Below, in pieces: positions 26,513-34,630 of a stretch of DNA of 64,000 bases. The stretch's first letter is position 1, and the number at the start of each line of letters is the position of its first letter. Made by a program: the position numbers and the translations under genes. This DNA is from Variovorax saccharolyticus (GTDB lineage: Bacteria > Pseudomonadota > Gammaproteobacteria > Burkholderiales > Burkholderiaceae_C): assembly GCF_030316765.1 (NCBI RefSeq), contig NZ_JASZYT010000007.1, forward strand, positions 310,001-374,000. The letters run 5' to 3'. The notes below the pieces were generated by a model. The model ran no database searches, was not told where the DNA came from, and saw only the letters and a list, made by a program, of their open reading frames with translations.

Positions 26513-27319
26513 TCAGCGGGCGGTGATCGGCTCGAGGCCGGTCTTGGCGATGGTCGGCGCGGCGGCCGGCGAATTCAGGTAGCGGATCAGTTCGCGCGCC
26601 GCCTCGGGCTGCTTCGAGCCGGTGGCGACGCCGGCCGAGAACACGGTGACGCGCTGGACCTCGGCCGGCAGCGGGCCGACGTAGTCGATGCCTTCGATCG
26701 GCAGCAGTTCGCTCACCTGCTGCAGGCCGAGCGCCGCGTCGCCGCGCGCCACCACGGTGCCCACGCGCTCGCTCAGGATGCGCTTGCTCTTGGGCTTGAC
26801 CTGCGCCTCGATGCCGAGGTTCCGGAGCAGTTCGGTCTCGTAGTAGGTGCCGCTGGCGCTCGCCGAATAGGCGATCGAGGGCGCGGCGAGCAGCGTTCGC
26901 TTGAGCGCGTCGACGGTGCCGATGTCGGGCTTGGGCGCGCCCTTCTTGACCGCGAAGCCGATGGTCGAGCGCACCAGGTCGACCTGGCTGCCGGGCACGA
27001 CCTTGCCCTCGGCGACCAGCGCATCGAGCGCCGGCCGCGCCAGGATCACGACGTCGGCCGGCTCGCCGCGCCCCAGCCGGCTCGGGATCGAGTCGCTGGC
27101 ATTGCCCATCGAGGCGCCGTAGGCGGTCTTGACCGCGCGGCCGCTGGCCTTCTCGAAGCCGGGCCGCAGGTCGTTGTAGGCGGCCGTGAAGCCGCCCGAG
27201 GTCATGACATGGATGTCGGTGGCAGCCGGCTTCGGTGCGATGCTGCTGCAGCCGGCGAGCGCCAGCGCGGCCGCGAGCAGCACTGCGCGGCGGCCGAGAG
27301 CGGGAAGGGATGCAGTCAT
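26513..27319 (-). CDS. ModA-like substrate-binding lipoprotein
   Basis: 268 residues. The signal is a lipoprotein type (LAAALALAGC, Cys24). The mature part follows the molybdate/extracellular solute-binding fold: IHVMTSGGFTAAYNDLRPGFEKASG, then GEPADVVILARPALDALVAEG and RVGTVVARGDAALGLQQ. No ModB or ModC gene is nearby, and the organism's molybdate receptor is usually not a lipoprotein, so another ligand is likely. It is immediately upstream of a LysR gene and the tcu genes, so it could supply or sense a carboxylate for that locus. Confidence 0.82.
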   Translation of the reverse strand: MTASLPALGRRAVLLAAALALAGCSSIAPKPAATDIHVMTSGGFTAAYNDLRPGFEKASGRAVKTAYGASMGNASDSIPSRLGRGEPADVVILARPALDALVAEGKVVPGSQVDLVRSTIGFAVKKGAPKPDIGTVDALKRTLLAAPSIAYSASASGTYYETELLRNLGIEAQVKPKSKRILSERVGTVVARGDAALGLQQVSELLPIEGIDYVGPLPAEVQRVTVFSAGVATGSKQPEAARELIRYLNSPAAAPTIAKTGLEPITAR

Positions 27320-27427
27320 GGGCGGGGTCTCCGGTTCGTGGCGGGCGCCGGGTGCGCCGCTGCTGCGATCCTAGGCCGCCAAGCTGTCATTCAGCCCGCA
27401 TCGAACACAGGGAAACTACCGTGCCGC

Positions 27428-28210
27428 TCACTGCATGAACCAGCCGTGGCTCACCACCAGCGACTGGCCGGTCAGCGCATTGGTCGGGAAGGCCGCGAAC
27501 ATCAGCGCCACGCGGGCGACGTCGTCGGTGGTGGTGAATTCGCCGTCCACGGTCTCCTTGAGCATCACGTTCTTGATCACCTGCTCTTCGGTGATGCCCA
27601 GGGTCTTGGCCTGCTCGGGGATCTGCTTTTCGACCAGCGGCGTGCGCACGAAGCCGGGGCAGATCACGTTGGCCCGCACGTTGTGCTTGGCGCCTTCCTT
27701 GGCGACGGTCTTGGCCAGTCCGATCAGGCCGTGCTTGGCGGTCACGTAGGGCGCCTTCAGCAGCGAGGCTTCCTTGGAGTGCACCGAGCCCATGTAGATC
27801 ACGCTGCCGCCGCGGCCCTGCGCGTACATGTGCTTGAGGCAGGCCTTGGTGGTCAGGAAGGCGCCGTCGAGATGGATCGCCAGCATCTTCTTCCAGTCGG
27901 CGAAGCTGAACTCCTCGACCGGATGCACGATCTGGATGCCGGCGTTGCTGATCAGGATGTCGATGCCGCCGAAGGCCTTGGCGGCCTCTTCGACCGCGGC
28001 ATCGACCTGTTCCTCGCTCGTGACATCGACGCCGACGCCGATGGCTTCGGCGCCGCCTGCCTTGAGCTCGGCCGCGGTGGCGTCGGCGGCCTGCTTGTTG
28101 AGGTCGGCGATCACGATCTTCGCGCCCTCCTGGGCGAAGACGATGGCGATCTCCTTGCCGATACCGCTGGCCGAGCCGGTGATGAAAGCGACCTTGTCCT
28201 TGAGCTGCAT
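27428..28210 (-). CDS. bdhA: 3-hydroxybutyrate dehydrogenase
   Basis: 260 residues, the length typical of bacterial D-3-hydroxybutyrate dehydrogenases. It is a classical SDR: TGSASGIGKE nucleotide motif, SNAGIQ, and the active-site PYVTAKHGLIGL (Tyr and Lys of YxxxK). The HSKEASLLKAPY segment and the C-terminal SLVVSHGWFMQ are characteristic of this enzyme. It oxidises 3-hydroxybutyrate released from polyhydroxybutyrate to acetoacetate, with NAD. It lies 61 bases downstream of a patatin-like gene on the same strand, a pairing seen in other betaproteobacteria. Confidence 0.95.
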   Translation of the reverse strand: MQLKDKVAFITGSASGIGKEIAIVFAQEGAKIVIADLNKQAADATAAELKAGGAEAIGVGVDVTSEEQVDAAVEEAAKAFGGIDILISNAGIQIVHPVEEFSFADWKKMLAIHLDGAFLTTKACLKHMYAQGRGGSVIYMGSVHSKEASLLKAPYVTAKHGLIGLAKTVAKEGAKHNVRANVICPGFVRTPLVEKQIPEQAKTLGITEEQVIKNVMLKETVDGEFTTTDDVARVALMFAAFPTNALTGQSLVVSHGWFMQ

Positions 28211-28271
28211 GGGTTTTCCTTGGGATGAGGGGGATGGGGGAATGCGTGCAATCTGCGTGCCTGTGCGGCGG

Positions 28272-29483
28272 CTAGCGGGCGGCCGGAATCTGCGGCAGCT
28301 TCATCGGATGGCGGACCCGGCGCGCGTTCGGCTCGCTCAGGTCGAAGGTGGTGACGCCGTTCGACAGCGAGGCGGCCTGCAGCCACTCGGGATGATCCAG
28401 CGTGTTGCAGATGTCCCGCATGCCGGCTTCCCAGTGGTCGTCGACCGAGGCGCGCGAGAACTCGTAGTCCTTCGAATCGAGCTCGTAGGGCTTGTCACGG
28501 TAGATCAGGTGCACGATCTCGACCGGCTCGTGGTTGAGCTGGTCGCAGACGGCCTGCACGCTCGGGTCCTTGCGCAGCGGTGCCGGCAGCTTGCCGATCA
28601 GGTCCGCGATGGCCTGCTGCAGGTTCATGTTGGAGGCCAGCGCGTCGGTGTTCATCCGGGTGCGGCTCGAATAGGTGATGTCCTTCTGCCGTTCGAGGGT
28701 CTCCGCCAGCGTGCTCGGCATCGCGCCGCGGGCACTGAACAGGTCGACCTGCAGCACCATCAGCGGCTCGCTGCGCGGGTGCATGTCCAGCACGTACTGC
28801 AGCGGCGTGTTCGACACGATGCCGCCGTCCCAGTAGTCCTCGCCGTCGATGTGGACCGGCGCGAAGCCCGGCGGCAGCGCGCCGCTGGCCATGATGTGCT
28901 CGGGCCCGATGCGCTGCACCGTGTTGTCGAAATAGATCGAGTTGCCGGTGCGCACATTGACCGCGCCGACGCTGAAGCGGATCTCTCGATGGTTGATGCG
29001 GTCGAAGTCCACCAGGCGCTCGAGCGTGGACTTGAGCGGCGCGGTGTCGTAGTAGCTCAGCAGCGGCGCCGCCCCGCCGAGCAGCAGCGCGGGCGAGCGG
29101 CGCGGCTCGAAGAAACCCGGCACGCCGAACATCGCGACCGCCGTGGCGCTCCACTGGTTCAGGGCGGCCCGGTCGCCGCCCCACCAGGCCGGCAGGCGCT
29201 GCGCCGGCCCCGACGACACCAGGTTCCAGAATTCGCGCAGGCGCTGCACCCGCAATTCGGGCGGGTTGCCTGCGATCAGAGCCGCATTGACCGCGCCGAT
29301 CGAGACGCCGGCGACCCAGTCGAGCGTCTTGTGCTTCTCGAGGACACCGGCGTACACACCGGCCTGGTAGGCGCCGAGCGCGCCGCCGCCCTGCAGCACC
29401 AGGGCCTTGCGGGCGGTCGTGATGTCGACCCGCGGGCCGGCAGGGGTGGAGACGGGGGATCGGGGTTTTCGAGCGGCGGACAT
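28272..29483 (-). CDS. Patatin-like phospholipase with C-terminal DUF3734
   Basis: 403 residues from the ATG at 29483; a GTG at 29498 adds five residues. The patatin catalytic elements are GGGALGAYQ (oxyanion hole), GVSIG (nucleophile Ser) and DGGIV (dyad Asp). The C-terminal part (LIYRDKPYELDSKDYEFSR) corresponds to the DUF3734 extension. The protein would hydrolyse acyl esters at membranes or possibly the surface of polyhydroxybutyrate granules. The second idea rests only on the adjacent bdhA gene. No signal peptide is evident, so it is cytoplasmic. Confidence 0.9.
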   Translation of the reverse strand: MSAARKPRSPVSTPAGPRVDITTARKALVLQGGGALGAYQAGVYAGVLEKHKTLDWVAGVSIGAVNAALIAGNPPELRVQRLREFWNLVSSGPAQRLPAWWGGDRAALNQWSATAVAMFGVPGFFEPRRSPALLLGGAAPLLSYYDTAPLKSTLERLVDFDRINHREIRFSVGAVNVRTGNSIYFDNTVQRIGPEHIMASGALPPGFAPVHIDGEDYWDGGIVSNTPLQYVLDMHPRSEPLMVLQVDLFSARGAMPSTLAETLERQKDITYSSRTRMNTDALASNMNLQQAIADLIGKLPAPLRKDPSVQAVCDQLNHEPVEIVHLIYRDKPYELDSKDYEFSRASVDDHWEAGMRDICNTLDHPEWLQAASLSNGVTTFDLSEPNARRVRHPMKLPQIPAAR

Positions 29484-29537
29484 GGCGCCATTTGACACCA
29501 GCCGCCGCCGATCCTCGCGCCGGTCCGCCGCATCGGC

Positions 29538-29987
29538 CTACATCTTCGGCAGCATCTGGCCGCGGATCTCGCCGCCCGGGTTGGCCGCCGTATGGATGTT
29601 GGCGTACCACTTGCCGGCCATCAGGTCCGCCGCCTGCGCCGGCGTGAGGGTGGCCTGGCCCTCGATCGGGCTGGCCGGCGATGCAAAAGGCAGGACCACA
29701 CCGGCGTTCGCGCCGGCCGCGGCCGGGCCGTGGAAGTGCGCCGCGGTGGCCGGCCCGCTCAAGCCCTCGTAGGTGATCTTGTACTTGAGCACATTGGTGT
29801 CCTTGTTGAGCCAGGCCTCCGCCGTGCCGCTGCCGCGCGTCATGTTGGGCGGCACTTCGCTGGCCGCGTTCATGGCACCGCTGAAGCTCGCGGTGCTGGA
29901 CTTCGACATCATTCCGCAGCCCGCGAGCGCCGCGGTCGCGACGCCTGCGACGAGGGCCAGGCGCAGTAGTTTTCCGTAACGGGTCAT
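29538..29987 (-). CDS. CHRD-domain lipoprotein
   Basis: 149 residues from the ATG at 29987, preceded by GGAGGTCCTC. The N-terminus is a lipoprotein signal (ATAALAGC, Cys24). The remainder is a single CHRD domain, recognisable by NAASEVPPNMTRGSGTAEAWL, AAHFHGPAAAGANAGVVLPF and the terminal HTAANPGGEIRGQM. CHRD domains occur in secreted proteins and their function is poorly known. Probably periplasmic or anchored to the outer membrane. It stands alone between the patatin gene and a divergent DUF924 gene. Confidence 0.9.
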   Translation of the reverse strand: MTRYGKLLRLALVAGVATAALAGCGMMSKSSTASFSGAMNAASEVPPNMTRGSGTAEAWLNKDTNVLKYKITYEGLSGPATAAHFHGPAAAGANAGVVLPFASPASPIEGQATLTPAQAADLMAGKWYANIHTAANPGGEIRGQMLPKM

Positions 29988-30090
29988 GAGGACCTCCATC
30001 GAGTGGTGACCCGTTCAGCTTAGGCAGCGCCAAGCCGCAGCGATGTCGGCCACCGCCGCGACTTTCGGGCCCGATGGCATCATCCGGCGC

Positions 30091-30636
30091 ATGAACACCC
30101 TGCCCTCCCCCGGCGACGTCGCTGCCTTCTGGCGCGACGCCGGCCCGAGTCGATGGTTCGCCAAGAACGATGCCTTCGACGCCGAATTCAAGACCCGCTT
30201 CGAGGCCGCGCACCACCTCGCCGCCAGCGGCGCCCTCGACCACTGGGCGGCCGACGCCGAAGGCGCGCTGGCCCTGCTGGTGCTGCTGGACCAGTTGCCG
30301 CGCAACGCCTGGCGCGGCAGCGGCCACATGTTCGCGACCGACGGCAAGGCGCTCGCGATCGCGCAGGCGGCGGTCGCGGCCGGATTCGACCGCCAGGTCG
30401 AGCCTGGACTGCGGCCGTTCTTCTACCTGCCCTTCATGCACTCCGAGTCGCTGGCCGAGCAGCAGCGTTCGGTCGAGTTGTGCAGCCCGCTGGACGACAA
30501 CACCCAGCGCTTCGCCGTGCTGCACCGCGATATCGTGGCGCGCTTCGGCCGCTTCCCGCATCGCAACGCGGCGCTCGGCCGGCGCAGCACGCCCGAGGAG
30601 CAGCAATTCCTCGATCAGGGCGGATTCGCGGGCTGA
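30091..30636 (+). CDS. DUF924 family protein
   Basis: 181 residues if started at the ATG at 30091; an upstream in-frame ATG at 30043 is possible but gives unlike sequence. The family pattern is FWRDAGPSRWFAKNDAFD, ALLVLLDQLPRNAWRGSG and FFYLPFMHSESLAEQQ. It is an all-helical, TPR-like cytoplasmic protein of unknown function, common in proteobacteria. Its 3' end overlaps the convergent YihY gene by 22 bases. Confidence 0.9.
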   Translation: MNTLPSPGDVAAFWRDAGPSRWFAKNDAFDAEFKTRFEAAHHLAASGALDHWAADAEGALALLVLLDQLPRNAWRGSGHMFATDGKALAIAQAAVAAGFDRQVEPGLRPFFYLPFMHSESLAEQQRSVELCSPLDDNTQRFAVLHRDIVARFGRFPHRNAALGRRSTPEEQQFLDQGGFAG

Positions 30637-31526
30637 TCCTGGCGCGTCGGCGACCGTCCGGGCGCCGGCCGCGGCACCGCCTTGAGCGAGCCGTAGGCAT
30701 GGGCATAGACCCAGGTGAACTCGACGCCCAACAGGAAGATCTGCGCCGAGTAGTAGACCCACACCAGCACCACCACCAGCGAGCCGGCCGCGCCATAGCC
30801 CGAGGCGACGCCGGTGGTGCCGATGTACAGGCCGATCAGGTACTTGCCGACCGTGAACAGCACCGCCGTGACCGTGGCGCCCACCCAGACGTCCCGCCAC
30901 TGCACGCTGACGCGCGGCATGACCTTGTAGATCATCGCGAAGCCGATCGTCACGGTCACGAAGCCGAAGACCGAATTGACGTGCTGCGCCAGCGTGGCCC
31001 AGCCGCCGAAGAGCGGCGCCCACCATTCGCCCAGGGCCGCCAGCGCCGCGTTGACCACCAGCGAGACGATCAGCAGGAAGCCGATGCCCATGATCATGCT
31101 GAACGACAGCAGGCGGGTCCGCACCAGCGACAGCACGCCGCCGCCCTCGTCGCGCACCGGCGCCCGCCAGATGCGGTCGAAGGCGTCCTGCAGCTCACCA
31201 AAGACCGTGGTGGCGCCGATCACCACCAGTCCGACGCCCACCACGGTGGCGACCACGCCCTGGGTCGGCCTGTTGAGGGCTTCGAGCATCGACTGCACCG
31301 CCCGCGCGCCGTCGGCGCCCATCAGCCCCGAGAGCTGCTCGAAGATCTCGCCGCGGGCCGCCTCCTGGCCGAACACCAGGCCGACCACCGAGATCACGAT
31401 GAGGATCAGCGGCGCGACCGAAAACACCGTGTAGTAGGCCAGCGCGGCGCCCATGCTGGGGGCGTAGTCGGCCCGCCACGAGGCGACCGAATCCTTGCAG
31501 AGCTGAAAGAGCGAGCGAGCGTTCAT
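30615..31526 (-). CDS. YihY/BrkB family inner-membrane protein
   Basis: 303 residues from the ATG at 31526; the open frame continues much further but is non-coding there. About six membrane segments are visible. The family signature YAPSMGAALAYYTVFSVAPL opens the protein, and GYGAAGSLVVVLVWVYYSAQIFLLG covers the last helix pair. The BrkB name comes from Bordetella serum-resistance work; the general function is unknown. The basic, proline-rich tail (PRPAPGRSPTRQD) overlaps the convergent DUF924 gene by 22 bases. Confidence 0.93.
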   Translation of the reverse strand: MNARSLFQLCKDSVASWRADYAPSMGAALAYYTVFSVAPLILIVISVVGLVFGQEAARGEIFEQLSGLMGADGARAVQSMLEALNRPTQGVVATVVGVGLVVIGATTVFGELQDAFDRIWRAPVRDEGGGVLSLVRTRLLSFSMIMGIGFLLIVSLVVNAALAALGEWWAPLFGGWATLAQHVNSVFGFVTVTIGFAMIYKVMPRVSVQWRDVWVGATVTAVLFTVGKYLIGLYIGTTGVASGYGAAGSLVVVLVWVYYSAQIFLLGVEFTWVYAHAYGSLKAVPRPAPGRSPTRQDQPANPP

Positions 31527-31610
31527 GGGCGGGAGTTTCGCAGCAAGCTGGCCGGCGGCGCGTGGGACGGTGCGCCGGGGTGGCGGCAGCGCCAACGATA
31601 ATCGCCGCAC

Positions 31611-32198
31611 ATGCACCCGGCATCCTCCCCTGCGGCGGCGTCCGACCGCCCGCGCCCCAAGTCCCCGCGCGACCTGTTCGTTTCCTGCACCTGGCTTGCC
31701 CTCCAGGGCTTCGGCGGCGTGCTGGCCATCGTGCAGCGCGAGATGGTCGAGAAAAAGCGCTGGCTGACGGCCGACGAATTCCTCGAGGACTGGGCCGTGG
31801 CCCAGGTGCTGCCGGGCCCGAACGTGATCAACCTGGCGCTGATGATCGGCGACCGCCACTTCGGCCTGCGCGGCGCGATCGCCGCGGTGGCCGGCATGCT
31901 GACGGTGCCGCTGGCCGTGATCCTGGCGCTGGCGGTGCTCTATGCCCACTACGCCGGCAACCCCCAGGTCGCGGGCGCGCTGCGCGGCATGGGCGCAGTC
32001 GCCGGCGGCCTGATCGCCGCCACCGGCATCAAGCTGATCCCCCAGCTGCGCAGGCATCCGCTCGGCTTCGCCACCTGCCTGGTGCTGGTCGCCGTGGTCT
32101 TCGCCGCGATCGCCTTCGCCCGCATCCCGCTCGGCTGGGTGCTGCTGGCGGTCGGCGGCGTGGCCTGCACCTGGACCTGGCGAAAGATCGCGCCATGA
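31611..32198 (+). CDS. Chromate transporter, short CHR subunit A
   Basis: 195 residues with one CHR domain: LQGFGGVLAIVQREMVEK, LTADEFLEDWAVAQVLPGPNVINLALMIG, and five or six membrane segments. Full-length ChrA has two such halves; here each half is a separate protein, the next gene being its partner. Paired short CHR proteins function together to export chromate. The gene runs divergent from yihY. Substrate identity as chromate is inferred from the family; other oxyanions cannot be excluded. Confidence 0.9.
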   Translation: MHPASSPAAASDRPRPKSPRDLFVSCTWLALQGFGGVLAIVQREMVEKKRWLTADEFLEDWAVAQVLPGPNVINLALMIGDRHFGLRGAIAAVAGMLTVPLAVILALAVLYAHYAGNPQVAGALRGMGAVAGGLIAATGIKLIPQLRRHPLGFATCLVLVAVVFAAIAFARIPLGWVLLAVGGVACTWTWRKIAP

Positions 32199-32256
32199 GC
32201 GACGCCCGGCCGCCCGAAGGCGCTCGCACCGCAGTGCGCAGCACGAAGGTTGCTTC

Positions 32257-32856
32257 ATGAGCATCGTCATGCACTGGCAGGACTGGCTCGCGCTCTTCGC
32301 CCAGTACCTGATGCTCTCGCTGCTGTCGATCAGCGGCGCCATCACCACCGTGCCCGACATGCACCGCTACCTGGTCAGCGACCACGGCTGGCTGACGGAC
32401 GCCCAGTTCAGCTCGTCAGTGGCCATCGCCCAAGCGGCGCCGGGCCCCAACGTGCTGTTCGTCGCGCTGATGGGCTGGAACGTCGGGCTCAATGCCGGCG
32501 GCGGCATCGAGGCCGGTCCCCAGGCCTGGCTGCTGGGCCTGCTGGGCCTCGCCATCACGATGGTCGGCATCATGCTGCCGAGCACCACCCTGACCTGGTT
32601 CGCAACCCGCTGGGGCCATCGCAACCGGAACCGGCGCGGCGTGCGCGCCTTCAAGCAGGGCATGGCGCCGATCGTGATCGGCTTGCTGATCGCCACCGGC
32701 TGGGTGCTGGCGGCCGGAAACCATGCCGGCAACGCGCCCGCCTGGCACCTGTGGCTGCTGACCGGCGTGGCCGCGTTTATCGTCTGGCGCACCCGCATCC
32801 ACCTGCTGTGGCTGCTGGGCGCCGGGGCGCTGCTGGGCGCTCTCGGTTTCGTCTGA
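32257..32856 (+). CDS. Chromate transporter, short CHR subunit B
   Basis: 199 residues, the second short CHR protein. It has LSISGAITTVPDMHRYLVSD and TDAQFSSSVAIAQAAPGPNVLFVALMGWN, paralogous to the corresponding segments of the gene upstream, plus about six membrane segments. It begins 58 bases after the first gene's stop, so they are likely one operon. In such pairs the two proteins have opposite membrane orientation and both are required. No chromate-responsive regulator (ChrB type) is adjacent. Confidence 0.9.
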   Translation: MSIVMHWQDWLALFAQYLMLSLLSISGAITTVPDMHRYLVSDHGWLTDAQFSSSVAIAQAAPGPNVLFVALMGWNVGLNAGGGIEAGPQAWLLGLLGLAITMVGIMLPSTTLTWFATRWGHRNRNRRGVRAFKQGMAPIVIGLLIATGWVLAAGNHAGNAPAWHLWLLTGVAAFIVWRTRIHLLWLLGAGALLGALGFV

Positions 32857-32878
32857 TCCTCCCAACCAAGGTTTCTCC

Positions 32879-33853
32879 ATGCAACTCCGACCCCTCGGCC
32901 GCTCGGGCCTCCAGGTTTCGCCGCTCGCCTTCGGCGGCAACGTCTTCGGCTGGACCGTCGACGAGAGCCTGTCGTTCCGGCTGCTCGACGCCTGGCTCGA
33001 CGCCGGCTTCAACTTCATCGACACCGCCGATGTCTATTCGAGCTGGGTGCCCGGCCACAGCGGTGGCGAATCCGAGACGATCATCGGCAAGTGGCTGCGG
33101 CAGACCGGCAAGCGCAATCGCGTGGTGCTCGCGACCAAGCTCGGCAAGCCGATGGGCGAAGGCAAGAAGGGCCTGTCGCCGGCCTACATCCACGAGGCCG
33201 TGGACGCCTCGCTCAGGCGCCTCAAGACCGACCACATCGACCTCTACCAGTCGCACGACGACGACCCGGAGACGCCGCTGTCGGACACGGCCGAAGCCTT
33301 CGCCGCGCTGATCAAGGCCGGCAAGGTGCGTGCGATCGGGGCCTCGAACTTCAGCGCTCCCCGCCTGGCCGAGGCGCTGGACCTGGCCGAACAGCGAGGC
33401 CTCCCGCGCTACGAGAGCCTGCAGCCGCTGTTCAACCTCTATGACCGGGCCGTGTTCGAGGATGCGCTCGAGCCGCTGTGCCTGGCTCGCGGCGTCGGCG
33501 TCATCAACTTCTACGCACTGGCGGCCGGCTTCCTGACCGGCAAGTACCGCAGCGAAGCCGATGCCGCCAAGAGCGCACGCGGCGCCAACACGACGAAGAA
33601 ATACCTGAATCCGCGCGGGCTGCGCATCCTCGATGCGCTCGACGCCGCAGCGCGTACCCACGCCGCGACGCCCGGTCAGGTGGCGCTCGCCTGGCAGATC
33701 GGACGCCCGGCCATCACCGCGCCGATCGCCAGCGCGACCTCGATGAAGCAGTTGCAGGAACTCACTGCGGCGGCCGCGCTGCGCCTGGCGCCCGAGACCA
33801 TCGCTGCACTGGATGCAGCGAGCGCTGAAGCCGCCGACCCGGCCGGACGGTAG
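32879..33853 (+). CDS. Aldo/keto reductase
   Basis: 324 residues, the usual length. The (beta/alpha)8 barrel tetrad is visible: Asp in FIDTADVYSSW, Tyr in the same block, Lys in VLATKLGKP and His in LYQSHDDD. The NADP-binding end (GASNFSAPRL, QIGRPAITAPIASATS) is typical of YajO/YghZ-like NADPH-dependent carbonyl reductases. An AAGG site precedes the ATG, 22 bases after the chromate transporter genes. A link to chromate is not supported; it probably reduces aldehydes. Confidence 0.92.
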   Translation: MQLRPLGRSGLQVSPLAFGGNVFGWTVDESLSFRLLDAWLDAGFNFIDTADVYSSWVPGHSGGESETIIGKWLRQTGKRNRVVLATKLGKPMGEGKKGLSPAYIHEAVDASLRRLKTDHIDLYQSHDDDPETPLSDTAEAFAALIKAGKVRAIGASNFSAPRLAEALDLAEQRGLPRYESLQPLFNLYDRAVFEDALEPLCLARGVGVINFYALAAGFLTGKYRSEADAAKSARGANTTKKYLNPRGLRILDALDAAARTHAATPGQVALAWQIGRPAITAPIASATSMKQLQELTAAAALRLAPETIAALDAASAEAADPAGR

Positions 33854-33945
33854 GTTCCCTCCGACACGCGATGGCGGCCATGGCCGCTGCGCCCTGGGCG
33901 ATGCGCAGGCAGACTGGGCCGAATCCAAGTCCCGGAGAGAGAACC

Positions 33946-34116
33946 ATGTCCTTCGCCCTCTACATGATCGGCTTCCTGATCTTCCTGGCCGGCCTCGGCT
34001 GGGCGGCCACGGTCGCCGGCGTCCCCTCGCTCTACATCGGCATCGGCGCCCTGATCCTGCTCGGGATCGGCATCTTCAGCGGCGTCGGCCGCACGCGCGG
34101 CAAGGACCCGTCCTGA
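33946..34116 (+). CDS. Small two-helix membrane protein, unknown function
   Basis: 56 residues from the ATG at 33946, preceded by GGAGAGAG, which makes this start firm although the frame is open further upstream. Two hydrophobic stretches (YMIGFLIFLAGLGWAATVAG and SLYIGIGALILLGIGIF) are separated by a short turn, then a basic tail ends GRTRGKDPS. It is an inner-membrane protein of a type often annotated as hypothetical in Comamonadaceae. No functional clue comes from the neighbours. Confidence 0.7.
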   Translation: MSFALYMIGFLIFLAGLGWAATVAGVPSLYIGIGALILLGIGIFSGVGRTRGKDPS

Positions 34117-34150
34117 GCCCGGCGGGCGACGACCGCGTTACGCTCGGGGG

Positions 34151-34624
34151 ATGAATCCGCAAGACCCGCTCGCCGCGCCCGCGCTCGCCTATTTCGCCGA
34201 CCTCCGGGTGGAGGTCGGCAAGCCCGAAGTCCTGAGTCGCGGCCCGCGCGGCATGCGCCGCCTGGTGCCGATCACCGGCGGCACGGCCCGCGGCGACGGC
34301 TGGACCGCCCGCGTGCTGCCCGGCGGCACCGACTTCCAGTTGATCGTCAGCGACACCCTGTCCGAACTCGACGCCCGCTACGGCCTGGAGACCGACGCCG
34401 GCGACCTGATCTACGTCCAGAACCACGCGGTGCGCGCGGCGCCGGCCGAGGTCATGGCCAAGCTCTTGTGCGGCGAGCCTGTGGACCCGTCGCAGGTGTA
34501 TTTCCGCTGCCATCCGCGCTTCGAGACCGCCTCGAAGGCGCTGGGCTGGATCACCGACCGCATGTTCGTCGGTGTCGGCGTGCGCCATCCCGCCGAGGTC
34601 GTGATGCGCTTCTTCAGCCTCTAG
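34151..34624 (+). CDS. DUF3237 (UPF0311) protein
   Basis: 157 residues. Features of the family are YFADLRVEVGKPEVLSRGP, GWTARVLPGGTDFQLI, ARYGLETDAGDLIYVQNHAVR and a C-terminal YFRCHPRFETAS. It is a cytoplasmic beta-barrel protein of unknown activity, sometimes near catabolic genes. It converges with rlmB, the stops being six bases apart. Confidence 0.9.
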   Translation: MNPQDPLAAPALAYFADLRVEVGKPEVLSRGPRGMRRLVPITGGTARGDGWTARVLPGGTDFQLIVSDTLSELDARYGLETDAGDLIYVQNHAVRAAPAEVMAKLLCGEPVDPSQVYFRCHPRFETASKALGWITDRMFVGVGVRHPAEVVMRFFSL

Positions 34625-34630
34625 GGCTTT

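Noticed and set aside
30615..32360. A 581-codon reading of the YihY frame
   Set aside because: The first 278 residues are antisense to a chromate transporter gene; the YihY family begins at the ATG at 31526.
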